This document shows, piece by piece, positions 51,076 to 59,935 of a stretch of 64,000 bases of DNA (the first letter of the stretch is position 1; each line of letters begins with the position of its first letter). The translations under genes and the position numbers were made by a program. The notes beneath the pieces were generated by a model. The model had not been told where the DNA came from and searched no databases. It was given only the letters and a program-made list of their open reading frames with translations. The DNA is from a virus, in the IMG/VR virus record IMGVR_UViG_3300044984_001443, positions 1-64,000 of that record; one strand, 5' to 3'.

Positions 51076-52041
51076 ATGCTAGTTATCCGTGGTCAAAATG
51101 TAAACGATATCTTGCCAGTCGGCATCATGCACTTGAAGAATGGAGAAAAACGTGACTCAAGAAACGGACCGGTCCTCGAAATCCCAACAACTGTTGCAGT
51201 GCATTACGACTATCCCGATGAACGTGTCCTCTTCGAGCCTTTGCGAGACGCCAACCCCTTCTTTCATCTCTTCGAAAGTCTCTGGATGCTCGCTGGACGC
51301 AACGATGTGGGATTCCTTAATGAATACAACTCAAGAATGGCGCAGTACAGCGATGACGGGCAAGGATTCAATGCTGCCTACGGGCAAAGACTTCGTTCCG
51401 GATTTGGCTATGATCAACTTGATGAAGTCATTAAACGTCTCAGAAAAGATCCCGACGATAGACAGGTCGTACTTCAAATATGGGATACCGCTGACCTTAC
51501 AAAAGACACTAAAGATAAAGCCTGTAACCTAGTTATCACCCCGCGCATCCGTAACGGCAAACTCGACTGGACAGTGTTCAATCGTAGCAATGATTATTTG
51601 CTCGGCATGACCGGAGCTAATGTCGTTCACATGTCGATCATTCAAGAATATGTTGCTCGTATGATCGGTGTGCCAATGGGCAGCTACGAGCAGATCAGCA
51701 ATTGTCTACACGTTTATACAGAACTGACGCCGCATTGGGAGAAGATGAAAGACCTACCTTTGACCGTTGACTGCCCTTACAAATCTGCCCGCGTTACACC
51801 GTTCCCATTGATAACCAACAAAGAAAGTTGGATGTCAGATCTGTACACTTGGATGGACAAGCTGTGGGGCGGACAGGTTTACGTTGATCCGTTCTTTAAC
51901 TACGTTGCGAAGCCGATGGCTATCGCGCACCGGGCACACAAGGATGGGCGCAACGGGTTACAATATGTAAACGCTATACAGGCAACCGACTGGAGATTAG
52001 CTTGTGAACAATGGCTTACTCGCCGTGAATCAAGTGTTTGA
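51076..52041 (+). CDS. thymidylate synthase family, possible dUMP hydroxymethylase
   Basis: 321 aa. FHLFESLWMLAGRNDVGFLN and YGQRLR near the N terminus, nucleophile Cys150 in DKACNLVITP, RSNDYLLGMTGANVVHM with Asn182 where uracil-specific members have Asn (cytosine hydroxymethylases have Asp). The residue after Cys is Asn, not the His of ordinary thymidylate synthases. With the hmdU DNA kinase and dUTPase nearby, dUMP hydroxymethylation is likely. Plain thymidylate synthase is the alternative. Confidence 0.75.
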   Translation: MLVIRGQNVNDILPVGIMHLKNGEKRDSRNGPVLEIPTTVAVHYDYPDERVLFEPLRDANPFFHLFESLWMLAGRNDVGFLNEYNSRMAQYSDDGQGFNAAYGQRLRSGFGYDQLDEVIKRLRKDPDDRQVVLQIWDTADLTKDTKDKACNLVITPRIRNGKLDWTVFNRSNDYLLGMTGANVVHMSIIQEYVARMIGVPMGSYEQISNCLHVYTELTPHWEKMKDLPLTVDCPYKSARVTPFPLITNKESWMSDLYTWMDKLWGGQVYVDPFFNYVAKPMAIAHRAHKDGRNGLQYVNAIQATDWRLACEQWLTRRESSV

Positions 52042-52111
52042 AGATTGTATGCAAAACATTTCAAACACAATTGAAAAGAATATTAACAACACCCTCGCTA
52101 AAGGACCATTT

Positions 52112-52642
52112 ATGTCAGCAAATGATAAGCAAATCGGCGGCAACCACTATGATAAAAGTGGTGAGCAACATTGGGATCGTATGTTCCGCTTGTATGGACG
52201 AGGTTATTTTGTCGGATGTTCGACAGGTTATATTGAACGTTACCATTTGAAGAACGGTAAGCAAGATCTTAAGAAAGCCATCCACTTCATTCAGAAGTTG
52301 ATTGAACTTGAGTATCCTGAAGAGAAGGAAAAAGGTTTAGATATAGCTTTGAAAGAACCTGCTAACTGGGATGAATTCTACGCAAAACAGAGTTCCGAAC
52401 CGATTTCCGATATTCTTAAAGAATTGGATAGTATGGCGAGAGAAGTTGCAGGTATTCCCGACCATCTCAAAGAGTTCGTTCCTACCGACCGGCAGAAAGA
52501 AGTCGCTGCAAAGTTCGAAGATCTACGCGAAAAACACATGAATGCCATCAGCCCGATGATGCAAAGAATCTTGGAAGATAAAGAATGGGACGTTGACGCC
52601 GATGAACCGTTACCCAACGGTTATGTAAACCAAGACAAATAG
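52112..52642 (+). CDS. DUF3310 protein (176 aa)
   Basis: Start at 52112 (AAAGGA upstream); an in-frame start at 52004 lies inside the previous gene. N-terminal GGNHYDKSGEQHWDRMF, GRGYFVGCSTGYIERYHLKNGKQDLKKAIHFIQKL is the DUF3310 pattern (H-Y, W, G-YI-R, K-G--DL-KA). Common in phage nucleotide-metabolism regions; linked by some to nucleotide kinases. The acidic C-terminal half is extra. Confidence 0.8.
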   Translation: MSANDKQIGGNHYDKSGEQHWDRMFRLYGRGYFVGCSTGYIERYHLKNGKQDLKKAIHFIQKLIELEYPEEKEKGLDIALKEPANWDEFYAKQSSEPISDILKELDSMAREVAGIPDHLKEFVPTDRQKEVAAKFEDLREKHMNAISPMMQRILEDKEWDVDADEPLPNGYVNQDK

Positions 52643-52657
52643 TTGTGGTAATATGGG

Positions 52658-52700
52658 GTTGTGCCGTTTGTATAGCGGCACAACAACTAATCTTATAGGT
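52658..52700 (+). promoter_or_regulatory. hairpin and CTTATAGG element
   Basis: 9-bp stem GTTGTGCCG/CGGCACAAC (52658-52666, 52676-52684), then CTTATAGGT at 52692-52700, just before the small zinc-ribbon gene. Same layout (hairpin, then TATAGG, then start) as at 46688 and 63369. Confidence 0.45.
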
Positions 52701-52705
52701 GATAT

Positions 52706-52870
52706 ATGAAACATGAGCAAAGTTTGCAGTCGCAAGAAGACGAAGTTATCATTTGCCCAGAATGCGGGTCAGATGATGTTTCTCCGTTGCACTATCAAGG
52801 CGATTACGCTGTTCCTGAAACGAACTACAATCATTGTAATGAATGCGGTTATTCTTGGGGGTACGAATGA
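52706..52870 (+). CDS. zinc-ribbon mini protein (54 aa)
   Basis: CPEC near residue 17 and CNEC near 44, with Tyr/Gly-rich loops (HYQGDYAVPETNY, GYSWGYE). Too short to notice by length. Its stop overlaps the next ATG. Confidence 0.65.
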   Translation: MKHEQSLQSQEDEVIICPECGSDDVSPLHYQGDYAVPETNYNHCNECGYSWGYE

Positions 52871-53091
52871 TGATCTGTCCACACTGCCACGCAGAAGTTG
52901 AAGGTAAATGGGTTGACGAAGGTATCGGCGCTTACGAATATTGGGGCGCGAAAGGTAACGATGTGCAAATGGACTTTGTATGTGAAGAATGCGACGGTCA
53001 ACTAGAATCTGAGCAATCGTACAGCGATTACGTTTCTGACATGAAAGCTGACTACGAAATTGAATGTTACCGTGACCGGTGGGACATCTAA
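52867..53091 (+). CDS. zinc-ribbon protein (74 aa)
   Basis: CPHC at the N terminus and CEEC near residue 44, with an acidic C-terminal tail. ATG overlaps the previous stop. The in-frame upstream ATG at 52843 would overlap the previous zinc gene more; 52867 is preferred. Confidence 0.65.
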   Translation: MMICPHCHAEVEGKWVDEGIGAYEYWGAKGNDVQMDFVCEECDGQLESEQSYSDYVSDMKADYEIECYRDRWDI

Positions 53092-53258
53092 TGCAAACCT
53101 TCTTACTGACCATAACACTGACGCAGTTACAGAAGGAACTTCTCCAGGAGATTGTTGAAAAAGAACTGATGAGTATCCAAAGTTCAAACCCTTGGCCCGG
53201 TGGAGGTAAATCTCAAGTAATTATGTCTTTAAAATTCTTACTGGCGAAACTTAAATGA
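53091..53258 (+). CDS. mini protein (55 aa) before the polymerase
   Basis: ATG overlaps the previous TAA and the stop overlaps the polymerase ATG. Sequence MQTFLLTITLTQLQKELLQE, then a Ser/Gly-rich loop with PWPGGGKSQ. Overlaps at both ends support translation. Unknown function. Confidence 0.5.
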   Translation: MQTFLLTITLTQLQKELLQEIVEKELMSIQSSNPWPGGGKSQVIMSLKFLLAKLK

Positions 53259-55270
53259 CCGACAAACTCTTCCTCGACCTTGAAGTTTATCCAAACTACT
53301 TCCTTGCCAAACTCATGAACGACGAAGGTCGTTTTCGTGAGTTTGAAATGTATGAAGGGCAGGGATTAGATGTTGTCAAACTTCGCGCACTGCTCAATTC
53401 TTACACTGTTGTCACCTTCAACGGAAATAATTACGATTGGCCGATTCTGTCACTTGCTTTGAACGGTGCTGATAACGAAGCATTGAAAGAAGCTTCCGAC
53501 GCCATCATTGTCAATGACATGAAACCTTGGAACTTCTACAAGCATTTCCGTTGCCAAGCGTTGAGCTATGACCACATTGACATCAAGGAAGTTGCACCCG
53601 GCGTCATGGTCAGTTTGAAGTTGTATGCAGGGCGACTCCATGCACCAAAGATGCAAGACCTACCTTACGACCCTGATTCATTGTTGACACGTGAACAGAT
53701 GCAAGCGGTCAACCTGTATTGTGGTAACGACTTGCATGTTACGAAGCAGTTGTTTGATGCAATCAAAGGGCGTGTGACGTTGCGGGAAACTATGTCAGCA
53801 GAATACCGTACTGACCTCCGCAGCAAGTCTGACGCCCAAGTGGCCGAGGCAGTAATCAAAACGGAACTATTCCGGTTGACCAATAAGAAACTTGTCAAAC
53901 CTTCAGTAAAGGAAAAAGAATTCTTTTACAAGGTTCCGGAGTACATGAGTTTTCACACTGACCAGTTGAACAATGTGTTTGAAATGGTCAAACGCAGCCC
54001 TTTCACTGCCAAGACTAACGGTCAGATTGAGATGACCGAGGAACTTGCCAATACGCTGATTCACATCAATGGTACGACTTACAAGTTAGGCATCGGCGGT
54101 TTGCACAGTCAGGAAAGTGAGATCAGCTATCAAGCTGACGATGAGCACATGATCGTTGACCGTGACGTTACTTCGTATTACCCTAGCATCATTCTTAACC
54201 AAGGGTTGTATCCTGAAACCCTCGGTCCGCATCTGTTGGAAGTGTTCAAAGTTCTTGTTGACAGGCGCGTTGCTGCCAAGCGTAAGAACCGTGAACTTAA
54301 GAAGTTAGGTGTGAAGGGTCACACGTACAGAAGTTATTTAGAAAAGTCAAACAAAGATGACGCGTTTTCTTGTACAGAATATAAGGAACGCGTCTCACTC
54401 GAACAAGACCTTGACTTCGACCGTTCTGTCACTGTTATGGATTCATTGCGAATTACTATTAACGGGGCATTCGGTAAGTTAGGTTCTGTTTACTCTGCAT
54501 TGTATGCACCTGACTTGATGATTCAAGTTACTGTTACCGGGCAATTGACATTGTTGATGTTGATTGAGCGTTTTGAAATGGCGGGCATTAAAGTCATCAG
54601 TGCAAATACTGACGGTATTGTGACCCGTTACCCGCGTTCACGGCATGAGGAAATCGCTGCACTTGTTAAGCAGTTTGAACAGGAGACGCAATTTGAATTT
54701 GAAGACACGCACTATTCGGGACTATATTCGCGCGATGTCAATAACTACATCGCTATCAAGCCAGACGGCGAGGTTAAGACCAAAGGTACGTTCAAAGCAG
54801 GAGATCTTCAGAAGAATACTCAGAACGATATCTGCAACGAAGCGTTGATTGCTTACCTGAAAAACGGTACACCGATTGAAGAAACAATCCGCGCTTGCAA
54901 AGACATACGAAAGTTTGTTACGGTGCGAACTGTGAAGGGTGGTGGTCAATTCAATCCTAAAGAAGAGCACCCTGTTGTCGCAGCCGTTCGCGCAGTTACA
55001 AGCGGCAAAGAACCACCTGTTCAGAAGTACCTCGGTAAAGTTGTCCGTTGGTACTACGGAACTGAAGACACCGGAACAATCAACTACGTCAAGTCAGGTA
55101 ACAAAGTCCCACGAACAGATGGATGTGTGCCTTTGATGGATTTACCGCTTGACTTTCCTAGCAATGTAGACTATAATTTTTACATTAACGAGGTTAATGA
55201 TTTGTTGATGGATATAGGTTTAGTCGCCCGACCACCTGTAGTTAAGAAGACAAGGAGTAAGAAAGTATGA
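53255..55270 (+). CDS. family B DNA polymerase
   Basis: 671 aa. 3'-5' exonuclease: FLDLEVYPN (Exo I) and VTFNGNNYDWPIL (Exo II) at the N terminus. Polymerase motif A DVTSYYPSIIL (near 303), motif B RITINGAFGKLG (near 402), motif C SANTDGIV (near 450). Motif C has NTDG instead of the usual DTDS, so one catalytic Asp is Asn unless the motif is shifted. Replicative polymerase. Confidence 0.85.
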   Translation: MTDKLFLDLEVYPNYFLAKLMNDEGRFREFEMYEGQGLDVVKLRALLNSYTVVTFNGNNYDWPILSLALNGADNEALKEASDAIIVNDMKPWNFYKHFRCQALSYDHIDIKEVAPGVMVSLKLYAGRLHAPKMQDLPYDPDSLLTREQMQAVNLYCGNDLHVTKQLFDAIKGRVTLRETMSAEYRTDLRSKSDAQVAEAVIKTELFRLTNKKLVKPSVKEKEFFYKVPEYMSFHTDQLNNVFEMVKRSPFTAKTNGQIEMTEELANTLIHINGTTYKLGIGGLHSQESEISYQADDEHMIVDRDVTSYYPSIILNQGLYPETLGPHLLEVFKVLVDRRVAAKRKNRELKKLGVKGHTYRSYLEKSNKDDAFSCTEYKERVSLEQDLDFDRSVTVMDSLRITINGAFGKLGSVYSALYAPDLMIQVTVTGQLTLLMLIERFEMAGIKVISANTDGIVTRYPRSRHEEIAALVKQFEQETQFEFEDTHYSGLYSRDVNNYIAIKPDGEVKTKGTFKAGDLQKNTQNDICNEALIAYLKNGTPIEETIRACKDIRKFVTVRTVKGGGQFNPKEEHPVVAAVRAVTSGKEPPVQKYLGKVVRWYYGTEDTGTINYVKSGNKVPRTDGCVPLMDLPLDFPSNVDYNFYINEVNDLLMDIGLVARPPVVKKTRSKKV

Positions 55271-56655
55271 ACATCGCATTAGTCTATCATGAAAGTGGTA
55301 TTCCCGGAGGTCACTGTGAATACAGTGACGTTCTGTTGCAAGGGTTGAGAGAAAACGGTGCGAATGTTCGTTTCTTTTACATTAGCCCTAATGTGCAAAA
55401 TAATGGGGCGCGTGCTGCCCAAAAGAGCGCGTCTCTGAGCGCTACAGCAGGCGTAGACCAAAAGGGCAATAGGTATACCTATGGTAAAAATGTCGAGTGC
55501 TTTTACCATAGCGAGACAGGGTTTGTAAAAGAGAAAGACTTGTACGGTAACGCATTTTTGGCAAAACAACTGCGTTCTAAATTGAATCAGTTTGATGTGA
55601 TCATTTGGCAAGACCTTGGTGGTTTTAAGAATCCTCATAATGAAAAGAATAAGGACTGGTTGAAACTTGTTCAGCGCAGACCGGGGCAGAAACAGATTGC
55701 AATGTTCCACGACCACGGTGCATTTTTGAGATACCCTTGGTTTGACAAGATTCAAGATCAGTTTGACTTCTTGGTAACGGTACATCCTGCGAGTTACAAC
55801 ATGGGTGCGAACTTTGATATCCCGCGTTGCATGATCTTGAATCCTCAGTTCTTACCTGATGAGGTGGTTTCTAATTGGCGCAATAGAGACAAGATGACAA
55901 CGATGTCCATCGGTGCTTGGAAGGGTTCCAAGAAAATGCACGAAGTTGTTATGGCCGTCCCTTGGATGAATCGTGATATCAAAATAGATATGTGTGGCGA
56001 TGGTACAGAGCGCCGGTATTTGACTGCAACTGATAAGTGTAAACCTACCTATATTCGTAACAAACAGACCGATCCTAATTTTACAAAAGAAATGTCTCTT
56101 GAAGACGATCGTTTTTGGAACCATGCACTGAATCACCCTGGATTCAAATGGCACGGCCCGGTGGATGCGGTAACAAGGGACAACCTGTACGACAACTGTT
56201 TCATGTTCGTTGACCCTGCATGGTATTCTGTAAACGCTAAGATCGATGCTCACTTCTCAAGGGTGTTGGTTGAAGCTATGAAGAACGGAATCGTTCCTTT
56301 TGCAAGGGACTTGGGTTTGGGTTATGGTAACGGTACTGGTAGCATGTTTGTTTCAGGAGAGCATTATGTTAATATCCCTTGGAACGCTACGCCAAAACAG
56401 TTCGCTGACATTGTCAATAGGTTTATGGAAACCATCAATGAAGGTGAGTACGAACGAATTGTTTCTAACAATCTGAAACTAGTCGGTCAAACAGACTATC
56501 GATTGATTGGTAAGCAATTTATTGAGGCCATTGAGGGTACTGAAACTCCGGGCTATTATGGAAAATGGGAGATCGGTAAAACTTCTGCAAAGTTTAAAGA
56601 AGCTTCTGATAAACAGTGGTATGGCGAGTCCAAAGGTTTTTGTTTTGAAAGGTGA
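55267..56655 (+). CDS. GT-B glycosyltransferase
   Basis: 462 aa, start overlaps the polymerase stop. N-terminal Rossmann-like start IALVYHESGIPGGHCEYSDV with Gly-rich loop, and C-terminal FSRVLVEAMKNGIVPFARDLGLGYGNGTG with the Glu typical of family 4-like enzymes. It could glycosylate modified bases in phage DNA or a surface glycan. Next to the HAD-kinase and cytidylyltransferase. Confidence 0.8.
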   Translation: MNIALVYHESGIPGGHCEYSDVLLQGLRENGANVRFFYISPNVQNNGARAAQKSASLSATAGVDQKGNRYTYGKNVECFYHSETGFVKEKDLYGNAFLAKQLRSKLNQFDVIIWQDLGGFKNPHNEKNKDWLKLVQRRPGQKQIAMFHDHGAFLRYPWFDKIQDQFDFLVTVHPASYNMGANFDIPRCMILNPQFLPDEVVSNWRNRDKMTTMSIGAWKGSKKMHEVVMAVPWMNRDIKIDMCGDGTERRYLTATDKCKPTYIRNKQTDPNFTKEMSLEDDRFWNHALNHPGFKWHGPVDAVTRDNLYDNCFMFVDPAWYSVNAKIDAHFSRVLVEAMKNGIVPFARDLGLGYGNGTGSMFVSGEHYVNIPWNATPKQFADIVNRFMETINEGEYERIVSNNLKLVGQTDYRLIGKQFIEAIEGTETPGYYGKWEIGKTSAKFKEASDKQWYGESKGFCFER

Positions 56656-56658
56656 GAC

Positions 56659-57636
56659 ATGTACAACAAAACAGCGATGGTTGACTTCGACGACACGTTA
56701 TCGTTCACAACGAACAGAGACTTTGAAAATGCAAGGTGTGACTACGACGTTGTTGCCAAACTTCATCAGTTGAAAGCACTAGGTTGGACAATTGTTATAC
56801 AGACGGCAAGGGGTTATCTTTCTTGCAACGGTGATCGCGCTGCTGCTGATAAGAAGTACCGTGGTCAAATAGAATCATGGTTGAAACAACATGGTGTTCC
56901 TTACGATGAGCTCACGTTTGAAAAACGCCTTGCCCAACTTTACATTGATGACAAAGCAATGACCCCTGAATCTTTTAAAGATACGGTTTTCACCGAAGAA
57001 AAAGGGTTGTCAGGGGCATATGTAATACGAATTGGTAATCGTATTCATAAGACCTCACCAACTGTAAAGAAAGAAGCCGCGTGGTATGACAAAGCAGGTG
57101 GGTTCTATGTACCTGATAATCGCATCTTGTGTGGCGAAACCTTGTCAATGGATTTCATTCCGACAAACTCTGGTTACAAGTGGTATCCGATACTAGATGT
57201 GTTAGATACGATGTCAATGACAGAAGTCGATTGTAAAGATTGGTCGCATTACATCGATCGTTTGAAAGACCACGCCTCGTTAGCGGGTCTAGACTGCTCA
57301 AAAATTGAGCAACTCGGTATGAAATTTGAAACTAGAGCGAACGAACATCGGAGTTTTTGCCACGGTGACTTCTCTATTGACAATATTATCTGGTTTAACG
57401 AACTACCTTATCTGATTGATCCAATTGATATGAGCGATTCATATTCTTCGTGGGTGCTTGACTACAGTAAACTGATTCAATCTGCTGAACGTGCAGGGGT
57501 TGTTATCAAGACTGAACCACTGTTATCGCAGGATTTCTTAGGTTTCCTTGTGATGAGTCATTGGTTACGCTTGATCAAATATGTTTCAGGTGATCTGAAA
57601 GAACGCGCCATTTTGAAAGTGAAGGTATATGTTTAA
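56659..57636 (+). CDS. HAD phosphatase - APH/choline-kinase-like fusion
   Basis: 325 aa, two domains. Residues 1-110 are HAD-like: DFDDTL (nucleophile Asp9), IQTARG, YIDDKAM. Residues 150-325 look like an aminoglycoside/choline kinase: FCHGDFSIDNIIW (near 235) and LIDPIDMSDSYSSWVLDYSKL. It may phosphorylate a small alcohol, with the HAD removing or editing phosphate. It overlaps the cytidylyltransferase start by 8 nt, supporting a shared pathway. Confidence 0.75.
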   Translation: MYNKTAMVDFDDTLSFTTNRDFENARCDYDVVAKLHQLKALGWTIVIQTARGYLSCNGDRAAADKKYRGQIESWLKQHGVPYDELTFEKRLAQLYIDDKAMTPESFKDTVFTEEKGLSGAYVIRIGNRIHKTSPTVKKEAAWYDKAGGFYVPDNRILCGETLSMDFIPTNSGYKWYPILDVLDTMSMTEVDCKDWSHYIDRLKDHASLAGLDCSKIEQLGMKFETRANEHRSFCHGDFSIDNIIWFNELPYLIDPIDMSDSYSSWVLDYSKLIQSAERAGVVIKTEPLLSQDFLGFLVMSHWLRLIKYVSGDLKERAILKVKVYV

Positions 57637-58063
57637 GAACGCTAGAGCGCTAGGATTGAAAATTGGATTCACCTGCTCAACTTTTGATCTTCTTCACGCA
57701 GGTCATATTGCAATGCTTGAAGAGGCCAAAGAACAATGCGAATTCTTGATTGTAGGTCTATTGTCTGACCCTACTATCGACAGACCTGATACGAAGAACA
57801 AACCTGTTCAGTCGTTGTTTGAAAGGTGGTTGCAGTTGCAAAGTGTGCGATACGTCGATATGATTGTACCGTTTTCAAATGAAAAGGACATTGTCGACAT
57901 GTTGTTGATAATTAGACCGGACGTTAGGATAGTGGGTGAAGAGTATCGCGGGACAAACTTCACAGGGCACGATCTTCCGATAGAATTGTATTTTAACAAA
58001 CGCGAACATAGCTTCAGTTCATCCGAACTCAGATGTCGCGTTGTAAATGGAGAAAAGAAATGA
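57629..58063 (+). CDS. cytidylyltransferase (TagD/ECT-like)
   Basis: 144 aa, about the length of TagD. STFDLLHAGHIAMLEEAKEQ gives the HxGH motif (His23, His26); RPDVRIVGEEYRG and REHSFSSSELR correspond to later family motifs. It would join CTP to a phosphorylated alcohol (glycerol-, ethanolamine- or choline-phosphate class), forming a CDP-alcohol. Upstream kinase would make the substrate. Confidence 0.85.
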   Translation: MFKNARALGLKIGFTCSTFDLLHAGHIAMLEEAKEQCEFLIVGLLSDPTIDRPDTKNKPVQSLFERWLQLQSVRYVDMIVPFSNEKDIVDMLLIIRPDVRIVGEEYRGTNFTGHDLPIELYFNKREHSFSSSELRCRVVNGEKK

Positions 58064-58794
58064 ACCCTGTTCCGCATTATACATGGAGTTTCAGTAGCTT
58101 AGGTCTCTTCGAGTGTCCCCGTAAGTACGAGTTGCTCCGCGCAAAACGGTTGATCGAAGTACCGAAGTCAGAAGCTGGTAACGAAGGTGCGCGGTTACAT
58201 GAATTGATTGAAGCGTATATCAAGGGTGGTGAACTTGATCCCGATATTACCCGGTGGAAGCGCATCCTTGATGTCTACAAGGCAAAGGACGGAAAGTGCG
58301 AAGAGGAATATGCGTTCAAGTGGGAGAATAGCGGGACACTTGGTGAATTTATGGACGGCACAAACGAACGCAAACTTGTACGTTGCAGAGCCGACGACCC
58401 CGACAGGTATTACCTCGGTTACATCGATTGGATGAAGATTGACGGTAACAAGTGTGAAATTGCTGACTGGAAGACTGGTAAGGTCAAGGTGACGAAGCAG
58501 TTGCAGCTATACGCATGGGTCGTTATGCTCGCACACCCTGAAGTTGACACGGTAAAGGTCACATTCCACTTCTTGAACTATAACGACCAAGTGAGTGATT
58601 GGTTCTACCGTAAAGACATGGACAAGATGTTCAAATACTTCAAGGACATTCTTGAAGAGATTGACAACTGTTATCGCACCGATGTTTGGTTTGAAATCCC
58701 TGGAGATATAGTCAAGAAGACCGGACGCGGGCAACACTGTTCGTACTGCCCTGCAACATTGGAACACTGTTCACATGGAAAGGAGACGTTTTGA
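58060..58794 (+). CDS. Cas4/RecB-like PD-(D/E)xK nuclease
   Basis: 244 aa, start overlaps the previous stop. N-terminal YTWSFSSLGLFECPRKYEL, GYIDWM and EIADWKTGK (D...DxK) near 120-138, and QLQLYAWV. Cys19 plus CSYCPATLEHC near the C terminus is the four-Cys layout for a [4Fe-4S] cluster. 5'-3' exonuclease for DNA processing. Confidence 0.85.
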   Translation: MNPVPHYTWSFSSLGLFECPRKYELLRAKRLIEVPKSEAGNEGARLHELIEAYIKGGELDPDITRWKRILDVYKAKDGKCEEEYAFKWENSGTLGEFMDGTNERKLVRCRADDPDRYYLGYIDWMKIDGNKCEIADWKTGKVKVTKQLQLYAWVVMLAHPEVDTVKVTFHFLNYNDQVSDWFYRKDMDKMFKYFKDILEEIDNCYRTDVWFEIPGDIVKKTGRGQHCSYCPATLEHCSHGKETF

Positions 58795-59024
58795 AACAGA
58801 CGAATAGTCTCAATCTTAATCGCTTCATAAATGCAGATAAGAAGCGTCGTAATTTACTTTCTCTTCTCCCTGATCAATTCACACCCGTACAGGCGGTTGA
58901 AAAGTGGGGTATGTCAAGAGCCAATGTTGACGCAATGACGCAAAAGATGAGGTGGTACAATTTGATTGTACCGAATGAAGGTAAGAAAGGTCGTATTTTC
59001 ACCAAAGTAAAGGAACGACTATGA
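58791..59024 (+). CDS. helix-turn-helix protein (77 aa)
   Basis: TTG start with AAAGGAGA 5 nt before. FTPVQAVEKWGMSRANVDAMTQKMRWYNLI is a winged-helix-like segment, then a basic KGRIFTKVKERL. Similar in layout to the proteins at 61433 and 59682. Regulator or DNA-binding protein. Confidence 0.65.
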   Translation: MKQTNSLNLNRFINADKKRRNLLSLLPDQFTPVQAVEKWGMSRANVDAMTQKMRWYNLIVPNEGKKGRIFTKVKERL

Positions 59025-59227
59025 GTGTCACTTATACTTGTGATGTTTTCTGTGACAGATGTGGAGACTGGACACATGGGCTTTGTTCAGATAAACCGAC
59101 AGGTTTGGCAAGCAAGGCGTTGAAGATTGCAAAGAAGGAAGGTTGGTCTCGTGATGTTAAATCAACGTTCTTAGACCTATGTCCAAACTGTCTTAATGAA
59201 TTTAGAAAGGAAGAAAATGGAAATTAA
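59021..59227 (+). CDS. zinc-binding mini protein (68 aa)
   Basis: CDVFCDRC at the N terminus and CPNC near the C terminus, plus HGLC. Overlaps the previous stop, and the dUTPase start lies inside its 3' end. Function unknown. Confidence 0.65.
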   Translation: MSVTYTCDVFCDRCGDWTHGLCSDKPTGLASKALKIAKKEGWSRDVKSTFLDLCPNCLNEFRKEENGN

Positions 59228-59682
59228 GTTCTTAGATAAGAGGTTGGCTGAGTTCAAACCTTCAACCAAGTTGGCAGCAGGTTACGATCTTCGTGCTTGC
59301 ATTGACAAAGATGTGTGGATTCCACCGGGAGGGCAGGAGAAGATTCCTACGGGGGGTTGCAATGGATATTTCAACTTTGATCGACGATGAAGAAAAGGTT
59401 GAAGAAATCGTTCCTTGTGCCATCATCATGCCGCGTTCTGGCCTCGGTTGCAAAGGTGTAAAGCCTCGCAATACACCCGGCTTGATTGATGCTGACTATC
59501 AAGGTGAGATCATTGTCTGCTTATACAACGAAGGAAACGATTCAGTTCATATTCAACCGATGGACCGCATTGCACAACTCGTATTCACCCTTGCAATCCA
59601 CCCGGTAATGCAGCAAGTTCAAGAGTTCAGCAATGCGACTGAGCGCGGTGCAAATGGATTCGGAAGTACGGGGAAGCAGTGA
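59217..59682 (+). CDS. dut: dUTPase interrupted by a +1 frameshift
   Basis: Converts dUTP to dUMP. Motif 1 YDLRA (residues 23-27) is in the first frame; motif 2 PRSGLG, motif 3 PGLIDADYQGEI, motif 4 MDRIAQLVF and motif 5 RGANGFGSTGK are in the next frame. The joint is the six-G run at 59351-59356: dropping one G gives PTGVAMDIS, the expected dUTPase sequence. Read through, it is 154 aa, a normal length. Either a sequencing error, an inactivating mutation or programmed +1 slippage. Confidence 0.8.
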
Positions 59683-59918
59683 TGCCATTTAACTTTTCAG
59701 GTATGACGAAGTTGTCAGGTGATGCAGAAAAGATGAGTCTTTCTTGTTTGAAACTTGTTAAAGATGAGTTCACTCGTAAAGACTTCATTGAAGCGGGTAA
59801 TCTTAAACCGAGCACTGCAACAAAGTATCTTCATCATTTGATAGGCGCAGGTAAGATTAAAGAAACGTCTGCTTACAAGACGCCAAGGACGTATATTAAG
59901 GTTGCGGCAGACGGCTAA
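59682..59918 (+). CDS. small winged-helix-like protein (78 aa)
   Basis: ATG overlaps the dUTPase stop. KDFIEAGNLKPSTATKYLHHLIGAGKI looks like a winged helix recognition segment. Possible regulator. Confidence 0.6.
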   Translation: MPFNFSGMTKLSGDAEKMSLSCLKLVKDEFTRKDFIEAGNLKPSTATKYLHHLIGAGKIKETSAYKTPRTYIKVAADG

Positions 59919-59935
59919 CGTGTAGCACAATACAC

